Assembly: GCA_963676095.1 (NCBI GenBank)
Contig: OY781040.1
Coordinates: 992,001 to 1,056,000, forward strand
Direction: 5' to 3'
DNA: 64,000 nt
DNA from: G963676095 sp963676095
GTDB taxonomy: Bacteria > Bacteroidota > Bacteroidia > Bacteroidales > Prolixibacteraceae
In this document: positions 35,149 to 43,499 of the stretch, piece after piece
Numbering within the stretch: position 1 is the first letter of the stretch
How the letters are laid out: every line of letters starts with the position of its first letter
Made by a program: the position numbers and the translations under genes
The notes under the pieces: model-generated
What the model was told of the DNA's origin: nothing
The model's database searches: none
The model's input: the letters and a program-made list of their open reading frames with translations, nothing else

Positions 35149-35874
35149 CTAATTTATACTACTACCTCCATCTATTATATATTCCTGACCTGTAATCCAT
35201 CTTGATTCATCAGATAATAAAAAGCTTATCAAGTTGGCTATATCGGAAGGAGTCCCTTCACCAAGAAGGCTTCTTGGGTTGGCACTCCCAAATGAATTAA
35301 AGATAAATGCAGTTGCTTTTGTTTTGATACTACCAGGCAAAATTGCGTTCATTCTAACTTTTGGTGCAAACTCCACGGTCAATGAATGCATCAAACCTAA
35401 TAATGAAGCTTTGACGGCACTATAAAGAGCATACCCTTTTGTCCCAACTTTAGCAGATATACTTGAAATAATTACTGCGGATTTAAAATTATCCTCATTG
35501 ACTTTCTTTGATGTTACAATCTGCATTATCAAAACAATAGAATAAACAGCAATGTCAATCGATTTTAGAAAATAATCATGTGTCAACATCCTCAACGGTT
35601 TAATGGAGAATATGCCCGCCGCAAACACGGCCGATTTTATCTCTAAATGATTATTGAGAATAAATGACTTAATCTTTGCTTCGGACTCACTAATATTTGA
35701 AAAATCGACAAACAAACAAAGATGATTTTCCGCATTAGGCAGTGTCGATCGGAAATCATCCATTGATTTTTCATCAATATCCATCATTAATATATTGTGA
35801 CCGTTATCTACTAGTTTCTTACAGATAGCTTTTCCGATATCAGAAGCGGCGCCAGTTACAATTGTATATTTCAT
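35149..35874 (-). CDS. Short-chain dehydrogenase/reductase (SDR-a), altered glycine motif
   Basis: 241 aa SDR, FabG-like. The dinucleotide motif reads TGAASDIG, with D12 where the family has glycine (TGxxxGxG). The catalytic Y151 and K155 (YSAVK) and a serine near 138-140 are kept. The ending EYIIDGGSSIN is typical. Probably reduces a 3-oxoacyl-ACP or a keto sugar; the D12 change may alter cofactor binding. It shares one base with the MBL-fold gene and precedes the adenylation gene by 8 bases. Confidence 0.88.
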   Translation of the reverse strand: MKYTIVTGAASDIGKAICKKLVDNGHNILMMDIDEKSMDDFRSTLPNAENHLCLFVDFSNISESEAKIKSFILNNHLEIKSAVFAAGIFSIKPLRMLTHDYFLKSIDIAVYSIVLIMQIVTSKKVNEDNFKSAVIISSISAKVGTKGYALYSAVKASLLGLMHSLTVEFAPKVRMNAILPGSIKTKATAFIFNSFGSANPRSLLGEGTPSDIANLISFLLSDESRWITGQEYIIDGGSSIN

Positions 35875-36497
35875 TATAAAGCTTTTGATAAATCATAAGT
35901 ATCTAAGTTAAACATATCACCATGACCTGGGCAGACTATATAACCATTACCTTTTAAAGTCTCAAACAATTTGATGGACTCCATGAGTTTTTCTTTTGAA
36001 CCAGTTTTTAATTTGGTTACAGTTCGAAGATCTTCTATTAGCGAATCACCTGTAAAAAGATAAATTCCAACTGTAAAACATATTCCGCCCAAAGAGTGGC
36101 CTATAGCTTCGTAAAAAGCAATTTGATTCCCATTCCAATGAATCGGGGCATCATAGTTATCAATTACTTCTGAATCATTTCTTACAACAAACCCTGGATT
36201 CTCATGGAATAACGACATATTTTTTTTTGCATCTGTGATTGCTTCGGCGCAATATAAAGAACATAAAATGGTTGTGTTAAATTTTCCAAATAAATAATTA
36301 CACCCGCCAATATGATCGAAATGCTCATGCGTCAATATTATCTTGTCAATAGATTTTCCAATCTTGTCATTAATTATGGGAGACATATCTTCGCTTCCGG
36401 GGTCAACAACAAGAATTCTTCCCGACCCTACATCCTTGACTACATAGCAACTGGATGCTATTGGACTGTTATCATATCTGGAAACGACAACCGACAT
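35874..36497 (-). CDS. Metallo-beta-lactamase-fold hydrolase
   Basis: 207 aa, glyoxalase II-like. The metal motif H57-x-H59-x-D61-H62 is in LTHEHFDHIGG, with further ligands in AIGHSLGGI and FTGDSL, and a last His in CPGHGD. Enzymes of this type hydrolyse thioesters such as S-acylglutathione. In the middle of an ACP/KAS gene set it could release or proof-read acyl-ACP. That role is inference. It lies between two SDR genes, 1 base from one and overlapping the other by one base. Confidence 0.88.
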   Translation of the reverse strand: MSVVVSRYDNSPIASSCYVVKDVGSGRILVVDPGSEDMSPIINDKIGKSIDKIILTHEHFDHIGGCNYLFGKFNTTILCSLYCAEAITDAKKNMSLFHENPGFVVRNDSEVIDNYDAPIHWNGNQIAFYEAIGHSLGGICFTVGIYLFTGDSLIEDLRTVTKLKTGSKEKLMESIKLFETLKGNGYIVCPGHGDMFNLDTYDLSKAL

Positions 36498-36498
36498 A

Positions 36499-37242
36499 TT
36501 AAGCAGTTATATTAACTGTCTTACCTCCGTCTACAAATATTTGTTGGCCTGTCATCCATTTGCTGTTTTCCGATAGCAGGAATTCAACTACATTAGCTAT
36601 ATCAGCTGTACAGCCCAGGCCTAATGGGTATGTAGCTTCCATTTTCTTAATAATAATTTCATCCTCAAAAAGATGCGAGGTTAGTGCGGTTTTTATTCCA
36701 CCCGGAAGGACAGAATTAATTCTGACATTCGGAGCCAATTCTATCGCCAAAGAACGCATTAATCCATCCAAAGCTGCTTTTGACGCTCCGTAAACAGAAT
36801 GTGCCTTAGCCCCAAAGTTACTGATATTGCTTGAAATAAAAACAGCACTTTTTAACGCTTTTCCGTTAACCTTCTTACTTGATAAAACTTTGGTAATCAT
36901 TGCGGCTGAAACAACATTCGTGTTGAATGTGTCGGCAAATAATTCTGACGTAAACATCTTAACCGGAATATTCTTCATCATTCCTGCGCTATGCACAAAA
37001 TAGGAAACCTTTATACCATTTACTAAAATGAAAGTTGATAATACTGATTCAATATCATTCACCTCTTTCAAATCGTATTGCCAGATTTTGTGGTTGCCTT
37101 CCGAACATTGATCCTTAACACTGTTCAAGCGCTCTCCATCGCGTCCACTTAGAATAATATTATATTTATTTGATAATAGCATTGCCACTTTTGCACCGAT
37201 CCCTGACGAAGCTCCAGTTACAAGGGCATATTGATTATTCAT
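36499..37242 (-). CDS. Short-chain dehydrogenase/reductase (SDR-b)
   Basis: 247 aa FabG-like SDR with TGASSGIG at 9-16, catalytic Y151 and K155 in YGASK, and an ending with FVDGGKTVN. NAD(P)H-dependent 3-oxoacyl-ACP or sugar reductase. It is similar in layout to SDR-a (same catalytic positions), suggesting they are paralogues. It lies 1 base upstream of the MBL gene. Confidence 0.9.
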   Translation of the reverse strand: MNNQYALVTGASSGIGAKVAMLLSNKYNIILSGRDGERLNSVKDQCSEGNHKIWQYDLKEVNDIESVLSTFILVNGIKVSYFVHSAGMMKNIPVKMFTSELFADTFNTNVVSAAMITKVLSSKKVNGKALKSAVFISSNISNFGAKAHSVYGASKAALDGLMRSLAIELAPNVRINSVLPGGIKTALTSHLFEDEIIIKKMEATYPLGLGCTADIANVVEFLLSENSKWMTGQQIFVDGGKTVNITA

Positions 37243-37253
37243 AATAATAACTA

Positions 37254-38012
37254 TTATTTAGCAGTAAAACCGCCATCAACACAAAGAACAGCACCTGTTA
37301 TCCAACGTGCAGCATCTGAAAGAAGAAATGCAATTGGCTCTGCAATAGCTCGCGCTTCACCCAATCCCATCGGATGAAGCGATTCCAAGGTTTTGGAGTA
37401 AAAGTCATCGAATGAGCTACTGACTGAATCCATCATAGTTGTCTTAACAAACCCGGGAGCAACGCAGTTAACTCGAATGCCTTTTGATGCTAATTCAACG
37501 GCAAGAGCCTTTGTGATAGAAATAAGTGCTCCTTTGCTCATAGCATAAACGACGTTAGCTGCGGAGCCAACAAGTCCATATACAGATGAAATTAATACGA
37601 ATGCGCCATGTTCGCCGGCATATATTTGTTTGTTAGAACAAACTTTTGCCAATTCTATTGCAGCGTAAGTATTAAGTTTATACAACAACTCGCTCTTCTG
37701 TGTGTTGACTGTTCTTAAAGGCGAGATGTAAGGGATGCCAGCACAATGAACGAAGCCATTTATCTTTCCAAATGTATCTACTTTATCCTTAATTAAGCCC
37801 TTAATGCTGTCGGTTTGCGTTAAATCAAGGATAAGAATATCAGACTCCGTTGGCAGGGATTCTTGTAATTTATGAAGCCCTTCTTCATTTATATCAACAA
37901 GAAGAAGTCTTGCTTCTAATTCAGACAATGTCTGGGATAAAGCCTTGCCAATGCCCGATGCTGCTCCGGTTATTATATATGTTCGACCTTTTAGGTTTAG
38001 TAAATCTGCCAT
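37254..38012 (-). CDS. Short-chain dehydrogenase/reductase (SDR-c)
   Basis: 252 aa FabG-like SDR: TGAASGIG (15-22), Y156 and K160 in YAMSK, ending VLCVDGGFTAK. Probably a beta-ketoacyl-ACP reductase for the acyl chain assembled here. It starts 1 base after the stop of ACP 2, so the pair is tightly coupled. Confidence 0.9.
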   Translation of the reverse strand: MADLLNLKGRTYIITGAASGIGKALSQTLSELEARLLLVDINEEGLHKLQESLPTESDILILDLTQTDSIKGLIKDKVDTFGKINGFVHCAGIPYISPLRTVNTQKSELLYKLNTYAAIELAKVCSNKQIYAGEHGAFVLISSVYGLVGSAANVVYAMSKGALISITKALAVELASKGIRVNCVAPGFVKTTMMDSVSSSFDDFYSKTLESLHPMGLGEARAIAEPIAFLLSDAARWITGAVLCVDGGFTAK

Positions 38013-38013
38013 A

Positions 38014-38223
38014 TTATCTTATAACTGCATCACAGAAATCCTCGATAGAATTGAATGAGAGAATCTCTTTTGTTCTCATTGTCATGTTATAATCTGCATC
38101 TAACATGGATATTAAAGATAATCCTGCCAAAGAGTCCCATTCTTCATAATCAGTAAATTTCTTGTTCACATCTAATTCGTCGACTTCTAAAATGTCGGCA
38201 ATTTTTTGTATTAATTCTTCCAT
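38014..38223 (-). CDS. Acyl carrier protein 2
   Basis: 69 aa, four helices with the attachment serine S31 in EEWDSLAGLSL. The 'W-D-S-L' form is common in ACPs of polysaccharide or secondary-metabolite loci. It follows KAS III-2 after 146 bases with no visible gene and precedes SDR-c by 1 base. Confidence 0.9.
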   Translation of the reverse strand: MEELIQKIADILEVDELDVNKKFTDYEEWDSLAGLSLISMLDADYNMTMRTKEILSFNSIEDFCDAVIR

Positions 38224-38369
38224 ATTTAAAATATTTTATGATATACAAATTTTGTTACTCTTTATTATCTATTTCTTCCACCATTCGGTTCTTCTTCTCC
38301 TAAGGTTAAATCTTTTGTTTAATCTTCTGTCCTTTCAAAGGGAACAATTCCACATTTATTGCCTAAAGA

Positions 38370-39446
38370 TTATACAATATAAACCTGATCATATTCATCC
38401 TCATTTAATTCAACAAGATCTGATATAATGAAATCTTTGTCTGTGGTGAAAGCAACAGTGCCCCAGGACAATCCTATGCCAAAGCCACAACACAAGAATT
38501 TTGTAACTTTATGGTCACATTTTTCTTTTAACTGCGTGACAATTGTCAATGGAATAGATGCTGATGAAGTGTTCCCATAATCATATAGGCAAGAAGGTGC
38601 TTTTGACTCATCCAATTTGAGTTTCTTTATAATTGCATCATTCATTTTCTTATTTGCTTGATGTAAGATGTAATAGTCATAAGACATATGATCGATGCCA
38701 AAATATTCAGATAATTTCTTCAATGATTTTGGAACAGTTGTTATTCCAAATGAGAATACATCCATACCTTTCATACGGGATTGTACTCTATGTACCATTT
38801 TCCCTTCAAATTCTTCTAGCTCGAAGGATTTAACAGACACTTGATTACGGCCTCCTCCGTCAGGAATAATTATTGCATCGAACCCGCTGCCATCTGTCCC
38901 AGTATGAAATCTAATAGATTCTGCGCCTTCTAAATATTCCAAAGCAGTAGCTGTTCCTGCAAATCCGCAAAGAGGATCAATAGGGTGCTTTGCCCTGAAT
39001 TTTGCGTCACCTGCCAACAACAAGGCTTTTTTAATATTCCCTGAAGATATAAGCGATACAACATTGCTAAGTCCGTAAACCCAACCCGAGCAACCTAATG
39101 CAATATCTTCAGCATAACATTCTTTACTTAAGCCCAAACGGTCTTGAAGAATACCAGCCGTTGCAGGCTGCATATAATCAGGTGATAGTGAAACAAAGAT
39201 TAATGCATCAACATTAGATTTATTCCAATTAAGATCGTATAACAATCTCTTTGCAGCGCCGAAGCATAAATCTGAAGTTGTTAAAGTATCTGATATCCTT
39301 CTTTGATATATGCCGGTTGTTTCGACAAATGCTGCAGCATCATAGTTTTTTGATTGTACTACATCGCCTTCGTTTTTTACAGTATTCTTTGGAACGCCGG
39401 CAGCAAGGCCAGCTATTCTAACATTTTTAAATTCTAAAAAAGCCAT
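38370..39446 (-). CDS. 3-oxoacyl-ACP synthase III-like enzyme (KAS III-2)
   Basis: 358 aa FabH-like condensing enzyme. The triad is C119 (ALGCSGWVYGL), H262 (LHQANKKMND) and N292 (YGNTSSASIPL). It is a close paralogue of KAS III-3 at 40214: the same length, identical residue numbering and long identical blocks such as TLTTSDLC and MKGMDVFSFGI. Both end with acidic tails after FIISDLVEL. It lies between SDR-d and ACP 2. Confidence 0.93.
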   Translation of the reverse strand: MAFLEFKNVRIAGLAAGVPKNTVKNEGDVVQSKNYDAAAFVETTGIYQRRISDTLTTSDLCFGAAKRLLYDLNWNKSNVDALIFVSLSPDYMQPATAGILQDRLGLSKECYAEDIALGCSGWVYGLSNVVSLISSGNIKKALLLAGDAKFRAKHPIDPLCGFAGTATALEYLEGAESIRFHTGTDGSGFDAIIIPDGGGRNQVSVKSFELEEFEGKMVHRVQSRMKGMDVFSFGITTVPKSLKKLSEYFGIDHMSYDYYILHQANKKMNDAIIKKLKLDESKAPSCLYDYGNTSSASIPLTIVTQLKEKCDHKVTKFLCCGFGIGLSWGTVAFTTDKDFIISDLVELNEDEYDQVYIV

Positions 39447-39471
39447 TATAGTTTTGTGATTAAATTCCTCA

Positions 39472-40236
39472 TTATTTACACGTCAGTCCGCCATCTATTA
39501 CCAAGGAATGTCCTGTAATCCAAGCTGCAGCATCAGACAATAAATAAACAGAGCCGTATGCAACTTCTTCCGGCTTCCCATATCTCCTTAATGGATAGTT
39601 CAATCTGTCTGCATTCATTTGTTCTTCTGTAAGAGTAACACCAGATTGAATTAATGGTGTTTCGACCATACCTGGACAAATACTATTTACACGAATGTTT
39701 TTAGCTGCTAATTCAACCGCACAAAAATGCATCATTGCGTTTAAAGCTGCTTTTGATGCACCATATACCGAATTCCCAATACAAAAAGTCTTTGTCCCAC
39801 CAATTGATGCAATGATAACAACGGAACCAAATTTGTTGATTTTTTTCATTTTTACTAATAATCTCAATAATTCTATTGGAGAATTGAAATTAATATTAAA
39901 AATTGAATCAATTTTTTCTCTATCCGCATAAAGAAATGGCGCAAGAAGACCTTGTCCGGCACACAGAACAACCCCGTCAATAGAATTAATATTTGACAGA
40001 ATGGTTTCTATGCCTTCTGGATTTGATAAATCTGCTATAATTTGCTTATGTCCTTTTCCTTTTAGTGAAGTAAACGCATCATTTAAGCGAGTGCCATTAC
40101 GACCTGTAATTATTACTGTAGCACCCATTTGGGAGCATTCAATTGCAGTAGCTTTTCCAATACCGGAAGAAGCTCCAGTTATTAAAATAGTTTTATCTTC
40201 TAATGAAAATGGATTATATAATATGCTTTTCATCAA
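39472..40236 (-). CDS. Short-chain dehydrogenase/reductase (SDR-d)
   Basis: 254 aa FabG-like SDR with TGASSGIG (20-27), Y158 and K162 in YGASK, and VIDGGLTCK at the end. It lies between the two duplicated KAS III genes and overlaps KAS III-3 by 23 bases, so its translation depends on it. Likely reduces the 3-oxoacyl product to a 3-hydroxyacyl thioester. Confidence 0.9.
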   Translation of the reverse strand: MMKSILYNPFSLEDKTILITGASSGIGKATAIECSQMGATVIITGRNGTRLNDAFTSLKGKGHKQIIADLSNPEGIETILSNINSIDGVVLCAGQGLLAPFLYADREKIDSIFNINFNSPIELLRLLVKMKKINKFGSVVIIASIGGTKTFCIGNSVYGASKAALNAMMHFCAVELAAKNIRVNSICPGMVETPLIQSGVTLTEEQMNADRLNYPLRRYGKPEEVAYGSVYLLSDAAAWITGHSLVIDGGLTCK

Positions 40237-41290
40237 TTTGATCGTCAGTTAATTCAATAAGCTCTGAAATAATGAATTTATCATCGGTCGTGAATGCAAC
40301 TGTCCCCCATGAAAGCCCAACACCAAAACCACAACAGATAAATTTTGTTGTTTTGTTTTCTATTTTCCCTTTCAATTGGGTAACTATTGTTAAGGGGATT
40401 GATGAAGAGGAGGTATTACCAAAATTATACATACAAGAGGGTACTTTCTCATCGTCAAGTTTGAGTTTTTTCTTAATCATATCATTCATTTTCTTATTTG
40501 CCTGGTGAAATACATAATAATCATAAGACAAATAATCAAATCCGAAATTTTCAACCAATTTTCTTACAGATTTTGGCGCTGTCGAAATACCGAAAGAAAA
40601 GACATCCATACCTTTCATGCGGGTTTGTAAGCGGTTTAACAATTTTCCGTCGATCTCTTCATATTCAAATGACTTTTTATTTACTTGATTTCGGCATCCA
40701 CAGTCCGGAATAATAATGGCATCGAAGCCACTTCCATCAGTGCCAAAATGAAAGTTTAAAGTACCTCCATTTTCAACATACTCAACTGCAGTAACGGCAC
40801 CGGCATTCCCAAATAAAGGATCTCCTGGTTCTTGAACTCTTAGCTTTGCGTCGCCAACTAACAACAGCGCTTTTTTAATATATCCTGTATTAACAAGAGA
40901 GGAAACATTGCTAAGACCATAAACCCATCCAGAGCAACCTAAGGCAACATCTTCGGCATAGCAGTCCTTCGTTAAACCTAAACGATCTTGTAATATACAA
41001 GCTGAAGCAGGAAAAATATAATCTGCTGTTTGTGAAACGAATACCAAAGCATCGATTTCAGATTTATTCCACCCTAAATCTGAAATTAATTTTTCTGCTG
41101 CACCATAGCAAAGATCCGATGTGGTAAGTGTATTAGAAATTCTTCTTTCGTTCACGCCAGTTAGTTCTACAAATGCTTTTGAATCATAATCTTTCGATTG
41201 TACGGCATCCCCTTCATTTTTTACGATATTCTTGGGAACACCGGCAGAAACACCTGCAATCCTAACGTTCCTGAGCTCTAAAAAGGCCAT
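40214..41290 (-). CDS. 3-oxoacyl-ACP synthase III-like enzyme (KAS III-3)
   Basis: 358 aa with the intact triad C119, H262 and N292. It is the near twin of KAS III-2. The duplicates differ most in the 85-100 and 150-180 regions around the acyl pocket (QTADYIFPASAC against LSPDYMQPATAG), which suggests different acyl substrates. The start codon abuts the stop of ACP 3 with no gap, pairing the two proteins. Confidence 0.93.
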   Translation of the reverse strand: MAFLELRNVRIAGVSAGVPKNIVKNEGDAVQSKDYDSKAFVELTGVNERRISNTLTTSDLCYGAAEKLISDLGWNKSEIDALVFVSQTADYIFPASACILQDRLGLTKDCYAEDVALGCSGWVYGLSNVSSLVNTGYIKKALLLVGDAKLRVQEPGDPLFGNAGAVTAVEYVENGGTLNFHFGTDGSGFDAIIIPDCGCRNQVNKKSFEYEEIDGKLLNRLQTRMKGMDVFSFGISTAPKSVRKLVENFGFDYLSYDYYVFHQANKKMNDMIKKKLKLDDEKVPSCMYNFGNTSSSSIPLTIVTQLKGKIENKTTKFICCGFGVGLSWGTVAFTTDDKFIISELIELTDDQIDEKHII

Positions 41291-41521
41291 TTATGTTCTA
41301 CTTTTTACAACATTGAACAAATCTTCGATGGAGTTAGAATTACGGATATCATCACCTTTTACAGTAACATCGTATTCTTCATCGATCATAGCAATAATCG
41401 ACAACGCTATTAATGACGACCACTCGTCCAGTTCTCTAAAATTTGTTTGAGCCGTAAATTCACTTATGTCAGTTTCGTCAAACTGATCAGCAAAATGTTG
41501 GATAAATTCGTCGATTTCCAT
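41291..41521 (-). CDS. Acyl carrier protein 3
   Basis: 76 aa from the ATG at 41521 (MEIDEFIQHF); the frame is open to 41572, but those residues are hydrophobic and not ACP-like. The modification site is S36 in DEWSSLIALSI, aligning with S31 of ACP 2; the usual Asp before it is Ser here. It is the first gene of the acyl-assembly block in transcription order and directly precedes KAS III-3. Confidence 0.9.
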   Translation of the reverse strand: MEIDEFIQHFADQFDETDISEFTAQTNFRELDEWSSLIALSIIAMIDEEYDVTVKGDDIRNSNSIEDLFNVVKSRT

Positions 41522-41613
41522 AATCATTACAATAATATGAGTTAATATCAAAAAGAAAAATTCAGTTACCATGGGAGTAACAGAAAGTGTTACGTAAGAG
41601 AATTAATTAATAT

Positions 41614-42510
41614 TTATTTAGAATTATTTCTTGTCTTGTATCTAAGATAAAAATTTAACATAACCCCCAAAGGTATCACTAATATTACAAGAGGTTTGTT
41701 AGAAGCATCTTTAATAAAGTGCTTGTTATGTGTAAACAACGCACAAGAAACATAATGAACGGCATATCTGAATTTGTCTCTTATATCGGGCATAATAGAC
41801 ATTAGGACGTTTCGTTCGTATGCAAAACCATTGGGATTTTTACGATATTGCATGAATATGTTAAGTGTTGAACCATCATTCATATATTCCACCACACAAT
41901 ATTTATCATTCGAACATAACATGTCATATTTTAAGTCTATTTGCTGATAAACAAAATTAAGAGGAGTTAACTTTTCACCTTTAAATGTGGGGTATGGCAT
42001 GTATTGTATAATAACTTTTGTTCTATATACATATTTTTTATCACATACAACACCATATTTGCGTTTTAAGTCATAGGATTTGCATTCATGAAGACCTTCC
42101 GGAAATTGTGTCCCTATAATATCACCATTTGGTGAAATATCAAGTCCTATCATACCAGCAAAACGTTCAGAGCCGTATTTTCTCCATCGTCCAATGATTA
42201 ATTCAACAGCATTGTCGGTCATGTAGTCATCAGAGTCGATACAAACATTGAGTTCTGTATCTATATGTTTATATGCTTCCGTATGTCCGGTATGCATTCC
42301 ACCATTTTCCTTATAATAGTATTCAATTGGAACGATTCCTTCATCAATCCATCCTTGTACCAATTCTTTTGTGTTATCTGTGGAACCATCGTCGACAACA
42401 ACCCATTTGAAGTCCTTGCTTGTTTGGCGCTTTAAAGCTTCATATCCTTTTGGCAAACAATATGCACGATTATAAGTGGTGGTGAAAACAGTTAAAGTGT
42501 ATTTGTTCAT
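41614..42510 (-). CDS. Glycosyltransferase family 2
   Basis: 298 aa GT-A enzyme. TVFTTTYNRAYCLPKGYEAL at the start and VVDDGSTDNT are the nucleotide-binding parts; the metal-binding D-x-D is in CIDSDDYMTD. A C-terminal hydrophobic/basic tail could associate with the membrane. It adds one sugar to the lipid-linked repeat unit; specificity unknown. It overlaps the deacetylase gene by 4 bases. Confidence 0.92.
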   Translation of the reverse strand: MNKYTLTVFTTTYNRAYCLPKGYEALKRQTSKDFKWVVVDDGSTDNTKELVQGWIDEGIVPIEYYYKENGGMHTGHTEAYKHIDTELNVCIDSDDYMTDNAVELIIGRWRKYGSERFAGMIGLDISPNGDIIGTQFPEGLHECKSYDLKRKYGVVCDKKYVYRTKVIIQYMPYPTFKGEKLTPLNFVYQQIDLKYDMLCSNDKYCVVEYMNDGSTLNIFMQYRKNPNGFAYERNVLMSIMPDIRDKFRYAVHYVSCALFTHNKHFIKDASNKPLVILVIPLGVMLNFYLRYKTRNNSK

Positions 42511-43499
42511 AGATAAATATTCTCTGCAAATTCTGACATTGTATAAGATTTCATCCCATATTTTTCATGGCAAGAAGAATAGTACCTTAATATATCTTCT
42601 AAAATTTTCATGCTTTCATCAACGTAATCTCCCATATTATGAGGATGCCACCACAAATGATATAATTCATTGTTTTCGGCAGCGTACAGCATTTCTTTCT
42701 TAATTCTGCAGATACGCAGCCAATCGACCATTGACAATTCTTTCATGTATGGACGTAAGAATCTGCTTGCTGGAATATTTATTGGAATTTTTTCAGTCGG
42801 AATATCTAAATATTTAGTGGACATGTTGCCGCTAATGTTGATATAGGCATCAAGCAGACGGCATATCTTGTAATATATGCTTTCAATCTTATTCTTGGGC
42901 TGACTAAAAAACTTTCTGGAGTTACCCCTGTAATATTTAATTCCATTTTTCACACATTTCATTAAATATTCATCAGAAACTTGGTTGCGGGGGAAAACGA
43001 TTGATTCTATTTCAATGTTATTTTCTTTTGCGGTTTTATTCATCTCCAGTATGTCAGCTTCAAATTGTTCCGCAGTCTGACCTGTTTCCCAGCAATAATA
43101 ATGACAGTATGTATGAGAACCTATTTCGACATTTTGGTTTGCCTTTAATTTATCAATAATATCTGCAGCAAAATATAAATGATTGTATTCCTCAGAAATA
43201 TTCTTAATATAATCGTCATGATATGGCGACAAATTCATATTGTCGTAAGCTGGCATTAAAGACGGCAAAGAATCAAGTGCTTCTTTTTTATTATGTTTGA
43301 ATATCAAACCAACAGTGGCAAAAGTTGCATGAACACCATATTTGCAGAATAAAGATAATAGTCTATCAATCACTTCACGTACCGGAGCAACATTTTTTAT
43401 ACCATATTTGCCGGGTGCTGTGATATCTTTAGCACCCCACATCATCTCAAAATCCAATGAGATTACAAAACTGCCGGTATCTAGATTATTTTTTACCAT
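42507..43499 (-). CDS. Polysaccharide deacetylase-like (NodB/WalW-type) protein
   Basis: 330 aa. The NodB-fold motif 1 is FVISLDFEMMWG (D16) and the metal histidines are in GSHTYCHYYCW. These enzymes remove N-acetyl groups from amino sugars. In this locus deacetylation would free an amine for the acyl group made by the KAS/ACP set, which is an attractive but unproven link. It overlaps both neighbours by 4-7 bases. Confidence 0.85.
   Translation of the reverse strand: MVKNNLDTGSFVISLDFEMMWGAKDITAPGKYGIKNVAPVREVIDRLLSLFCKYGVHATFATVGLIFKHNKKEALDSLPSLMPAYDNMNLSPYHDDYIKNISEEYNHLYFAADIIDKLKANQNVEIGSHTYCHYYCWETGQTAEQFEADILEMNKTAKENNIEIESIVFPRNQVSDEYLMKCVKNGIKYYRGNSRKFFSQPKNKIESIYYKICRLLDAYINISGNMSTKYLDIPTEKIPINIPASRFLRPYMKELSMVDWLRICRIKKEMLYAAENNELYHLWWHPHNMGDYVDESMKILEDILRYYSSCHEKYGMKSYTMSEFAENIYL

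Noticed and set aside
31504..41521. Aryl polyene or flexirubin pigment cluster
   Set aside because: KAS/ACP/SDR genes would fit, but there is no dehydratase, no KAS II-type chain-length factor pair, no ammonia lyase and no outer-membrane lipid transfer genes; the block is embedded in glycosyltransferase genes.
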